DNA of 15,831 bases from an uncultured Bacilli bacterium. Its GTDB lineage: Bacteria > Bacillota_I > Bacilli_A > RF39 > UBA660. Shown piece by piece: positions 1-6,225 of this stretch; the stretch's first letter is position 1; each line of letters opens with the position of its first letter. A model generated the notes under the pieces. That model saw only the letters and a program-made list of their open reading frames with translations. It was not told the DNA's origin and searched no databases. The position numbers and the translations under genes are program-made. The stretch spans positions 1 through 15,831 of the forward strand of contig CANPXY010000023.1 of the NCBI GenBank assembly GCA_947587115.1, read 5' to 3'.

Positions 1-1
1 T

Positions 2-1000
2 GGCATTTTGGATAGAAATGATGCTCTAGAATTTGTAAGGGTAGTGGCGAATGCCAAAGGAGAATGCCAAGCAGAATATGCGAGTTGGATTGCCAAAGAT
101 TTCAACATTCGTCTACAAAAAGATGCCTTAGAGTTTGTGAAAGTGATTGCGAATGCCAAAGGATATTATCAAGCCGATCGAGCTTGTGGAGTAGCAAAGG
201 TTGGACGCATTTTACAACGAGACAACGCTCTAGAGTTTATAAAGGTCATCGCGAATGCCAAAGAAGGATATCAAGCCAAATATGCTAGTGGAGTAGCAAT
301 GGATCACAATATCTGTCAACGTGAGGATGCTTTAGACTTTGTAAAAGTGATTGTCAGTTGCGAAAAACCATTTCAGGCAGAATATGCCAGTGTTGTCGCA
401 AAAGACCCCGATACTTTACAGCATGAAAATGCTTTAGATTTCGTAAAAGTGATTGCTGGTTGTGAACAAACATTTCAGACAGAATATGCTAGTAGTGTAG
501 CTAGAAACGCGGATAGCTTACAACATAAAGATGCCTTGGCGTTTGTAAAGGTAGTAGCGAGTGCCCAAGCAGGAGCGCAAGCAGAATATGCATGTGATGT
601 TGCAACCGACCCGGATACTTTACAGCGTGCTGATGCCCTAGATTTTGTCAAAGCAGTAGCGGGTGCTAAAAAAGAATATCAAGCACAATATGCAAGTATT
701 GTCGCAACAGACCCCGATATCTTAGAACGATACGACGCTCTAAATCTTGTACAAAGTGTTGTCACTGCCAATCCTATAAAACTTCAAAAGCTTTCTCATT
801 ATATTGACTCTTTGAAAAATCAAACTGCGAAAGCCCAAGAACAGTGTGATATTCCAGAAAAGGCTCAATATCAAGAAGTTGCTCTAAAAGATTTTAAGAA
901 AAAAACAATAGAAGAAACGATCCAAGCATTGGCAAACGTACCTGATACTGATATTACATTAGATACAGTTGTCAAAGTAAAGACTCCAGAAAAAGGTTGA
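2..1000 (+). CDS. 34-residue-repeat protein, paralog A (5' partial)
   Basis: Function unknown. The frame is open from the left edge, and its first codons (G-I-L-D-R-N) match the end of a repeat unit, so the true start lies upstream; the TTG at 8 is not a convincing start. Seven consecutive 34-residue units occupy 20-733. Each begins D/N-A-L-(E/D)-F-V-K-V, has Q-A-(E)-Y-A near positions 17-21 and ends L-Q-(R/H). An eighth unit (from 734) decays into a C-terminal domain that ends PDTDITLDTVVKVKTPEKG, almost identical to the end of the next gene. Units 4 and 5 both carry Cys at position 12, which suggests a recent local duplication. The visible part has no signal peptide or membrane segment. I infer a cytoplasmic helical-repeat scaffold. 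The repeat is in the size range of TPR, PPR and TALE repeats but does not match the TPR consensus cleanly. Confidence 0.85.
   Translation, partial: GILDRNDALEFVRVVANAKGECQAEYASWIAKDFNIRLQKDALEFVKVIANAKGYYQADRACGVAKVGRILQRDNALEFIKVIANAKEGYQAKYASGVAMDHNICQREDALDFVKVIVSCEKPFQAEYASVVAKDPDTLQHENALDFVKVIAGCEQTFQTEYASSVARNADSLQHKDALAFVKVVASAQAGAQAEYACDVATDPDTLQRADALDFVKAVAGAKKEYQAQYASIVATDPDILERYDALNLVQSVVTANPIKLQKLSHYIDSLKNQTAKAQEQCDIPEKAQYQEVALKDFKKKTIEETIQALANVPDTDITLDTVVKVKTPEKG
20..733 (+). repeat. 7 x 102-bp in-frame tandem repeats (paralog A)
   Basis: Seven consecutive 102-bp units starting at 20, 122, 224, 326, 428, 530 and 632, each encoding 34 residues with no length change. Conserved: D-A-L-x-F-V at unit positions 1-6, A at 10, Q at 17, A at 18, A at 21, L at 31. 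Variable: positions 11, 13-16, 22-24 and 26-30. More units may lie beyond the left edge. Confidence 0.93.
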
Positions 1001-1019
1001 TGTTTATCAATCTTTTTTC
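991..1019 (+). terminator. Intrinsic terminator after paralog A
   Basis: The stem AAAAGGTTGAT / ATCAATCTTTT (one G-T pair) with a 4-base loop is followed by T residues. The ascending arm includes the TGA stop at 998-1000, so the end of the coding region and the hairpin are fused. The next gene has nearly the same arrangement. Confidence 0.85.
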
Positions 1020-1031
1020 TTGAAAATATAT

Positions 1032-1040
1032 TGTTATAAT
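1032..1040 (+). promoter_or_regulatory. Extended -10 promoter for paralog B
   Basis: TGTTATAAT is a perfect -10 hexamer (1035-1040) with the TG extension. No good -35 lies 16-18 bases upstream, which is tolerated by extended -10 promoters. It implies a leader of about 80 nt before the ATG at 1127. A second TATAAT at 1098-1103 is too close to the ribosome site to be the likely promoter. Confidence 0.55.
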
Positions 1041-1126
1041 CAAAGATGATCTGCAAAATGAATAACAAAGGAGCCTTGCTTTTTAATTTTTAATGTTTAT
1101 AATAATACATATAAGGAGATGAAAAG

Positions 1127-2602
1127 ATGCAGAAAGAAAATATTCTTGCCCTATTAAGAAGACTACAAAAGGTAGAATTTTTACTCACTGAAAGAGAAAC
1201 TTTGTTACAACATTTATTAACTTTGACCGATGAAGAAGTTCAAAGTGTCTTAAAACAGGATGATATTAACATGTTCGTGCCACAACTATATCTTTATTTG
1301 CATAAGCAAGAAATTCCAAAAGAAATTACGGAAATTATTCAAGATGCCATTGATAGAAGAAAAATTCATGCTTATTATTTAAAACAAATGATTGCAGATG
1401 ATCCGTTATTGCAACGTAGTGATGCCCTAGAGTTTGTCAAAGTAGTAGCAAGTGCTGAAAAAGACTATCAAGCCGCATATGCCAGTGAAGCAGCAAGAGA
1501 CGCTGATACTTTACAGCATAAGGATGCTTTGGAGTTGGTAAGAGTAGTAGCGAATGCAAAAGAAAAGTATCAAGCAGAATATGCAAAAGATGTTGCCATC
1601 TCATTCCATGCCTTACAACGTGATGATACTTTAGATTTTGTCAAAATAGTGGCGAGTGCAAAAAAAAATTATCAAGCCGAATATGCCAGTATAGCAGCAA
1701 CCGACACGGATTTACAGCATAAGGATGCCTTGGAGTTGGTAAAAGTAGTGGCAAATGCCGAAGAAAAGTACCAAGCAGAATATGCCAGTGATGTAGCCCA
1801 AAACTTCAGTATTTTACGCTGTGAAGATGCTTTAGATTTTGTCAAAATAGTGGCGAGTGCTGAAGAAGACTATCAAGCAGAATATGCAAGTGTTGTCGCA
1901 AAAGACCCTGATACCTTACAACGTGACGATGCTTTAGATTTTGTCAAAGTAGTAGCGGGTGCCGAAGAATATTATCAAGCAGCATGTGCAAGTGAAGTAG
2001 CAACAGACCGCGATACTTTAAAACGTGAAGATGCACTCGATTTTGTCAAAATAATAGCGGGTGCCAAAGAACGTTATCAAGCGGAATATGCCAGTAAAGT
2101 AGCAAGAGATGCTAATCTTCTAAAACGAGACGACGCTTTAGAGTTTGTGAGAGTAGTTGCTAGTGCTAGAAAAAATTATCAAGCAAAGTACGCCAGCGAT
2201 GTAGCAAGAAATGCAGATCTTCTACAGCGAGATGATGCCCTAGAATTTGTCAAAGTAGTAGCAGGTGCCGAAGAACGTCATCAAGCAGAATATGTTAGTG
2301 TTGTAGCAACAGATGCTGACATCTTAAAACGTGACGATGCTCTAGATCTTGTACAAAGTGCTGTCACTGCCGAGGATCGATCAGTTCACCAACTTTCTCA
2401 CGATATTAATTCTTTGGAAGAAGAAAATGCTAAGGATCAAGAACAATGTTCTACCTCAAAAGAATCTCAATATCAAAAGGTTGCTTTAAGAGATTTCATG
2501 AAAAATACCATTGAAGAAGTAATTCAAACGTTGGAACATGTTCCTGATACCGATATTACATTAGATACGGTTGTCAAAGTAAAGACACCAGAAAAAGGTT
2601 GA
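1127..2602 (+). CDS. 34-residue-repeat protein, paralog B (complete, 491 aa)
   Basis: Function unknown. The ATG at 1127 follows a strong AAGGAGAT site (1113-1120). Three parts are visible: an N-terminal helical, Leu-rich region (residues 1-98; e.g. LTLTDEEVQSVL, QLYLYLHKQEIPKEI), nine repeat units (99-403), and a C-terminal domain (404-491) that starts as a half-decayed unit (DALDLVQSAVTAE) and ends like paralog A. There is no signal peptide, membrane segment or wall-sorting motif, so the protein should be cytoplasmic. Each unit should form two helices: D-A-L-E-F-V-K-V-V-A and Y-Q-A-E-Y-A-S-x-V-A, joined by a polar turn. Unit 3 is one residue short. Units 1-2 and 3-4 resemble each other as pairs. 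Units are rich in Glu, Lys, Asp and Ala, consistent with a soluble, superhelical binding surface. It is a monocistronic unit with its own promoter and terminator, and is a tandem duplicate of paralog A. Confidence 0.93.
   Translation: MQKENILALLRRLQKVEFLLTERETLLQHLLTLTDEEVQSVLKQDDINMFVPQLYLYLHKQEIPKEITEIIQDAIDRRKIHAYYLKQMIADDPLLQRSDALEFVKVVASAEKDYQAAYASEAARDADTLQHKDALELVRVVANAKEKYQAEYAKDVAISFHALQRDDTLDFVKIVASAKKNYQAEYASIAATDTDLQHKDALELVKVVANAEEKYQAEYASDVAQNFSILRCEDALDFVKIVASAEEDYQAEYASVVAKDPDTLQRDDALDFVKVVAGAEEYYQAACASEVATDRDTLKREDALDFVKIIAGAKERYQAEYASKVARDANLLKRDDALEFVRVVASARKNYQAKYASDVARNADLLQRDDALEFVKVVAGAEERHQAEYVSVVATDADILKRDDALDLVQSAVTAEDRSVHQLSHDINSLEEENAKDQEQCSTSKESQYQKVALRDFMKNTIEEVIQTLEHVPDTDITLDTVVKVKTPEKG
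1421..2335 (+). repeat. 9 x 102-bp in-frame tandem repeats (paralog B)
   Basis: Units start at 1421, 1523, 1625, 1724, 1826, 1928, 2030, 2132 and 2234. The third is 99 bp, having lost one codon in the D-x-D-T-L turn. Units 1+2 and 3+4 form a higher-order pair: units 2 and 4 both start DALELV, both have Asn at position 11, and both follow an L-Q-H-K turn. A block duplication of two units is the simplest origin. Confidence 0.93.
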
Positions 2603-2622
2603 TTTTGTAATCAATCTTTTTT
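2592..2622 (+). terminator. Intrinsic terminator after paralog B
   Basis: The hairpin AAAAAGGTTGATT / AATCAATCTTTTT with loop TTGT is followed by T residues. The stop codon (2600-2602) lies inside the ascending arm. It is the sister of the 991-1019 terminator. Confidence 0.88.
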
Positions 2623-2690
2623 GTCGGAATTTTGTTGTATAGAAATTACTAAAATAGTGCAAAAAAACTGTCAAGTAGCATAAAAAAAGA

Positions 2691-2719
2691 TTGTTGGAAA
2701 GAAATTCCTTTGTTATACT
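2691..2719 (+). promoter_or_regulatory. Sigma-A promoter of ppdK
   Basis: TTGTTG (2691-2696), a 17-base spacer, then TATACT (2714-2719) preceded by TG-T (extended -10). The predicted start near 2726 gives a leader of about 40 nt containing AAGGAGATGA (2751-2760). Confidence 0.75.
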
Positions 2720-2766
2720 AAGAACGTGCAGGTAAAAGTTGATTATAGAAAAGGAGATGAACTGCA

Positions 2767-5397
2767 ATGAAATACGTCTATTTATTCCGTGAAGGAAATA
2801 AAGACATGAGAAATTTGCTCGGAGGAAAAGGCGCAAACCTTGCTGAAATGACAAGTATTGGCTTACCAGTACCACAAGGATTTACGATTACCACTGAAGC
2901 ATGTACAAAATATTATGAAGATGGAAGAACGATCAATGAAGAAATTCAAGATCAAATCAACGAATACATCGGAAAATTGGAAGAAGAGACTGGAAAGAAA
3001 TTTGGAGATAAAGAAAATCCACTTTTAGTTTCTGTTCGTTCAGGAGCTAGAGCTTCAATGCCAGGAATGATGGATACCATTTTGAACTTGGGTCTCAATG
3101 AAGAAGTGGTCAACGTTCTTGCTGAAAAATCAGGAAATCCACGTTGGGCATGGGATTGTTATCGTAGATTTATTCAAATGTATTCTGATGTCGTTATGGA
3201 AGTTGGTAAAAAATACTTTGAGCAGTTAATCGATGCGATGAAAGAGAAGAAAGGTGTTACGCAAGACATTGAACTTTCCGCAGAAGATTTGAAAGAACTT
3301 GCCAATCAATTTAAAAAAGAATACAAAGACAAAGTTGGAACGGACTTTCCAGCAGATCCTAAAGAACAGTTGATGGGCGCTGTCAAAGCCGTATTCCGCA
3401 GTTGGGATAATCCACGTGCCAACGTTTATCGTCGCGATAATGATATTCCTTATTCATGGGGAACTGCAGTCAATGTGCAGGCCATGGCTTTCGGTAATAT
3501 GGGAGACGACTGTGGAACAGGTGTTGCCTTTACGCGTGATCCTGCAACCGGAGAAAAGGGACTATTTGGAGAATTTTTAACGAATGCGCAAGGAGAAGAT
3601 GTCGTAGCAGGTGTCAGAACACCAATGCATATCAGTGAAATGGAAGAGAAATTTCCTGAGGCATTCAATCAATTTAAAGAAGTTTGTAAGATCCTAGAAG
3701 AACATTATCGCGATATGCAAGATATGGAGTTTACGGTAGAACACGGAAAACTTTATATGTTACAAACTAGAAATGGAAAGAGAACGGCCCAAGCAGCCTT
3801 AAAGATTGCTTGTGATTTAGTAGATGAAGGTATGCGTACTGAAGAAGAAGCAGTTGAGATGATCGATCCAAGAAACTTGGATACATTACTACATCCACAA
3901 TTTGATGCCAAAGTCCTTAAAGCCGCTACTCCTATTGGAAAAGGACTTGGAGCTTCACCAGGAGCTGCCTGCGGTAAAATTGTCTTTACTGCCGAAGATG
4001 CTGTAGAGTGGAATGCTCGTGGCGAAAAAGTGGTGCTTGTTCGACTTGAAACTTCTCCAGAAGATATCACTGGTATGAAAGCTAGTCAAGGAATTTTAAC
4101 AGTTCGTGGTGGTATGACCAGCCATGCTGCTGTAGTTGCCCGTGGTATGGGAACTTGCTGTGTTTCTGGTTGTGGAGACATTGCTATGGATGAAGAAAAT
4201 AAATGCTTTACGTTAAAAGGAAAGACATATCATGAAGGAGATGCCATTTCTATCGATGGATCGACAGGTAATATCTATGATGGTATTATTCCAACGGTCG
4301 ATGCGACGATTGCTGGTGAGTTTGGTCGTGTTATGGAATGGGCCGACAAGATTCGTACATTAAAAGTTAGAACGAATGCGGATACGCCAGCCGATGCGAA
4401 GAAAGCAAGAGAATTAGGCGCAGAAGGAATTGGTCTATGTCGTACAGAACACATGTTCTTTGAAGAAGATCGTATTGCTGCTTTCCGTGAGATGATCTGT
4501 GCTGATACAAAAGAAGAAAGAGAGAAAGCTCTCGATAAGATTTTACCTTATCAACAAGGAGATTTCGAAGAACTTTATGAAGCCTTGGAAGGTTATCCTG
4601 TAACGATTCGTTTCCTAGATCCACCACTTCATGAATTTGTTCCAACGGAAGAAGCGGACATTAAAAAATTAGCTGATGCCCAAGGAAAATCAGTAGAGAC
4701 TATCAAAAATTTGATTGCCTCACTTCATGAATTCAACCCAATGATGGGACATCGTGGATGCCGTTTGGCTGTAACTTATCCAGAGATTGCAACTATGCAG
4801 ACAAGAGCAGTGATTCGAGCTGCCATCAATGTCAAGAAAAAACATCCAGATTGGTCAATCAAACCAGAGATTATGATCCCATTAGTGTGTGAAGTAAAAG
4901 AATTAAAATATGTGAAGAACGTCGTTGTTGCTGCTGCTGATGAAGAAATTAAGAATGCTGGAATTGATTTAGAATACGAAGTTGGTACGATGATCGAAAT
5001 TCCACGTGCTGCACTAACTGCTGATGAGATTGCCAAAGATGCCGATTTCTTCTGCTTTGGAACTAACGACTTGACGCAGATGACTTTTGGATTCTCTCGT
5101 GATGATGCCGGAAAGTTCTTAGGAGCTTATTACGATGCGAAGATTTTTGAAAATGATCCATTCGCTAAACTCGATCAAACGGGTGTAGGAAAATTGATGG
5201 AGATGGCTGTAAAATTAGGAAAACCAGTCAATCCAAAACTACACATTGGTATTTGTGGCGAACATGGTGGAGATCCATCTTCAGTAGAATTTTGCCATAC
5301 GATCGGTCTTGACTATGTATCTTGTTCACCATATCGTGTACCAATTGCCCGTCTTGCTGCTGCACAAGCTGCAATCAAGACCAAAGCTCAAAAATAG
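2767..5397 (+). CDS. ppdK: Pyruvate, phosphate dikinase
   Basis: Cytosolic enzyme that interconverts pyruvate + ATP + phosphate and phosphoenolpyruvate + AMP + pyrophosphate. In anaerobic Firmicutes it often works with or in place of pyruvate kinase and saves energy by using pyrophosphate. It is 876 aa, close to the usual clostridial length of about 874. The N-terminal ATP-grasp nucleotide domain (about 1-340) opens with GGKGANLAEM. The swivelling phospho-histidine domain (about 390-510) has GGMTSHAAVVARGMG with catalytic His453 and, two residues before it, Thr451, the site that regulatory proteins phosphorylate in plant PPDK. The C-terminal PEP/pyruvate TIM barrel (about 520-870) contains GTNDLTQMTFGFSRDD and GICGEHGGDPSS with catalytic Cys830. 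All key residues are present. The ATG follows AAGGAG with a 10-nt gap. It has its own promoter and terminator and no operon partner. No neighbouring PPDK regulatory protein gene was seen. Confidence 0.98.
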   Translation: MKYVYLFREGNKDMRNLLGGKGANLAEMTSIGLPVPQGFTITTEACTKYYEDGRTINEEIQDQINEYIGKLEEETGKKFGDKENPLLVSVRSGARASMPGMMDTILNLGLNEEVVNVLAEKSGNPRWAWDCYRRFIQMYSDVVMEVGKKYFEQLIDAMKEKKGVTQDIELSAEDLKELANQFKKEYKDKVGTDFPADPKEQLMGAVKAVFRSWDNPRANVYRRDNDIPYSWGTAVNVQAMAFGNMGDDCGTGVAFTRDPATGEKGLFGEFLTNAQGEDVVAGVRTPMHISEMEEKFPEAFNQFKEVCKILEEHYRDMQDMEFTVEHGKLYMLQTRNGKRTAQAALKIACDLVDEGMRTEEEAVEMIDPRNLDTLLHPQFDAKVLKAATPIGKGLGASPGAACGKIVFTAEDAVEWNARGEKVVLVRLETSPEDITGMKASQGILTVRGGMTSHAAVVARGMGTCCVSGCGDIAMDEENKCFTLKGKTYHEGDAISIDGSTGNIYDGIIPTVDATIAGEFGRVMEWADKIRTLKVRTNADTPADAKKARELGAEGIGLCRTEHMFFEEDRIAAFREMICADTKEEREKALDKILPYQQGDFEELYEALEGYPVTIRFLDPPLHEFVPTEEADIKKLADAQGKSVETIKNLIASLHEFNPMMGHRGCRLAVTYPEIATMQTRAVIRAAINVKKKHPDWSIKPEIMIPLVCEVKELKYVKNVVVAAADEEIKNAGIDLEYEVGTMIEIPRAALTADEIAKDADFFCFGTNDLTQMTFGFSRDDAGKFLGAYYDAKIFENDPFAKLDQTGVGKLMEMAVKLGKPVNPKLHIGICGEHGGDPSSVEFCHTIGLDYVSCSPYRVPIARLAAAQAAIKTKAQK

Positions 5398-5421
5398 AGT
5401 GTAAACTCACTCCACAAATAC

Positions 5422-5444
5422 AAAGAACCGAAAGGTTCTTTTTT
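5422..5444 (+). terminator. Intrinsic terminator after ppdK
   Basis: The stem AAAGAACC / GGTTCTTT with loop GAAA is followed by a T run. A second small hairpin (GAGTG / CACTC, 5397-5412) lies just before it, starting in the stop codon. Confidence 0.9.
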
Positions 5445-5482
5445 GCTGGATAAAAATTAGAGGAAAATATAAAGAGGAGAAA

Positions 5483-5508
5483 TTGAAGTGAAGGTTTTAT
5501 GCTATAAT
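5483..5508 (+). promoter_or_regulatory. Promoter of the acetyltransferase gene
   Basis: TGCTATAAT (5500-5508) is a perfect extended -10. The nearest -35-like sequence, TTGAAG (5483-5488), is only 14 bases away, so the -10 probably does most of the work. Transcription would start near 5515, leaving a leader of about 10 nt with GGTGAT (5515-5520) as the only ribosome site, 4 nt before the ATG. Confidence 0.55.
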
Positions 5509-5524
5509 TAAAATGGTGATATAA

Positions 5525-6007
5525 ATGACAATAATTGAATATGAAGACCAATACTTAGAGGATGTTAGAGATTTACTTGTTGAATTAGAAGAATATATAT
5601 TGTCTATCGATCAAGATGAATTAGATCAACTTCACTCTGAATATAGAGAAAAAATGGCAGTACTCGATTTAGAAGACGTTAAAAATAATAATGGCAAATG
5701 TTATTTAGCGATTGAAAATGATCAAGCGGTTGGTTTAATAATGGGGACGATTCCTCCGTATGAAAAATATGATTATTTAGATTATAAATGTCCTAAAAGG
5801 GGAGAAATTACAGAATTAATTGTTACCTCTAAAATTAGAAGTAGAGGGGTAGGACAATTATTGATAAATAAAATGGAAGAATATTTTAAGTCAGTTGGAT
5901 GTGAATATGTAATAGTAGATGTATTTGCATATAATCCAAATGCAATTCATTTTTATAATAAAAAAGGCTATCATGCAAGAATGATTACGGATATAAAGAA
6001 AATATAA
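5525..6007 (+). CDS. GNAT-family N-acetyltransferase
   Basis: Transfers an acetyl group from acetyl-CoA to an amine on an unidentified substrate; GNAT enzymes act on small molecules, peptides or protein N-termini. At 160 aa it is a single GNAT domain. Motif A is clear: the strand EITELIVTS followed by the pyrophosphate loop R105-S-R-G108-V-G110 and helix QLLINKMEEYF. Motif B follows as VDVFAYNPNAIHFYNKKGYH, with the typical Asn and Tyr pair near the CoA site. The acidic N-terminal helix (EDVRDLLVELEEYIL) probably shapes the substrate pocket. It starts at the ATG at 5525, with the same GGTGAT plus 4 nt arrangement as the kinase gene at 10078. It is visibly more AT-rich than ppdK next door (many AAT, ATA, TTA codons), which fits acquisition by transfer. 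It is monocistronic. Substrate cannot be told from sequence. Confidence 0.93.
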   Translation: MTIIEYEDQYLEDVRDLLVELEEYILSIDQDELDQLHSEYREKMAVLDLEDVKNNNGKCYLAIENDQAVGLIMGTIPPYEKYDYLDYKCPKRGEITELIVTSKIRSRGVGQLLINKMEEYFKSVGCEYVIVDVFAYNPNAIHFYNKKGYHARMITDIKKI

Positions 6008-6081
6008 GTCATTTTAGGGAGGATGATTATATTCCAGTTAGGCGGCTCCCAAGTAGCAATCAAGCAGCCGATCAAAAATAG
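6008..6081 (+). other. Unexplained stretch with ribosome-site-like motif
   Basis: TAGGGAGGATGATT (6015-6028) is close to a full anti-16S complement, yet no normal gene follows. The ATG within it (6023) abuts the motif directly. Starting at ATT 6031, at normal spacing, an open frame of 16 codons runs to TAG 6079. The sequence contains CGGCT / AGCCG arms and is more GC-rich than its surroundings. It could be the remnant of a gene or a small RNA with a 3' hairpin; I do not recognise it. Confidence 0.3.
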
Positions 6082-6121
6082 AAAAAAGACTAAGAGTTTT
6101 ATAAAGACGCTTAGTCTTTTT
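6082..6121 (+). terminator. Intrinsic terminator, possibly bidirectional
   Basis: The stem AAAAGACTAAG / CTTAGTCTTTT with a 15-base loop has A residues before and T residues after, so it could stop transcription from either strand. It ends the acetyltransferase transcript ahead of the glf promoter. Confidence 0.85.
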
Positions 6122-6158
6122 GTATACAAACAAAATATTGATAAATTTCTTTTTAAAA

Positions 6159-6187
6159 TTGACAAGGGGGGGGGGTAGCTTTATAAT
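6159..6187 (+). promoter_or_regulatory. glf operon promoter with G10 tract in the spacer (phase-variation candidate)
   Basis: TTGACA (6159-6164) and TATAAT (6182-6187) both match the sigma-A consensus perfectly at the optimal 17-base spacing. Ten of the 17 spacer bases (6166-6175) are an unbroken run of G, very unusual in such AT-rich DNA. As written, the promoter should be ON. Loss or gain of one or more G by slipped-strand mispairing would change the spacing and the promoter strength, as at Neisseria porA and fetA. Confidence 0.85.
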
Positions 6188-6225
6188 AAAGATAGCAATA
6201 GAAAGGAACAAAAAAAGTACGGGTT

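Noticed and set aside
8..10. TTG at 8 as the start codon of the first gene
   Set aside because: The frame is open to the edge and the preceding codons continue the repeat pattern, so the gene is cut by the window.
1093..1122. Nine-codon leader peptide before paralog B
   Set aside because: It overlaps the ribosome site of the main gene and has no ribosome site or regulatory codon pattern of its own.
20..2335. CRISPR array as explanation of the regular repeats
   Set aside because: The 102-bp units are adjacent, in frame and coding, with no spacers or short direct repeats.
3450..5036. Several minus-strand open frames inside ppdK
   Set aside because: They are antisense shadows of a gene with full family motifs and lack ribosome sites.
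5489..5512. Seven-codon frame from GTG after GAGGAG
   Set aside because: It overlaps the promoter of the acetyltransferase gene and would not be in its transcript.
5971..6165. Minus-strand hydrophobic frame of 64 codons
   Set aside because: It needs a TTG start with no ribosome site, covers a terminator hairpin and the end of the acetyltransferase gene; likely chance.
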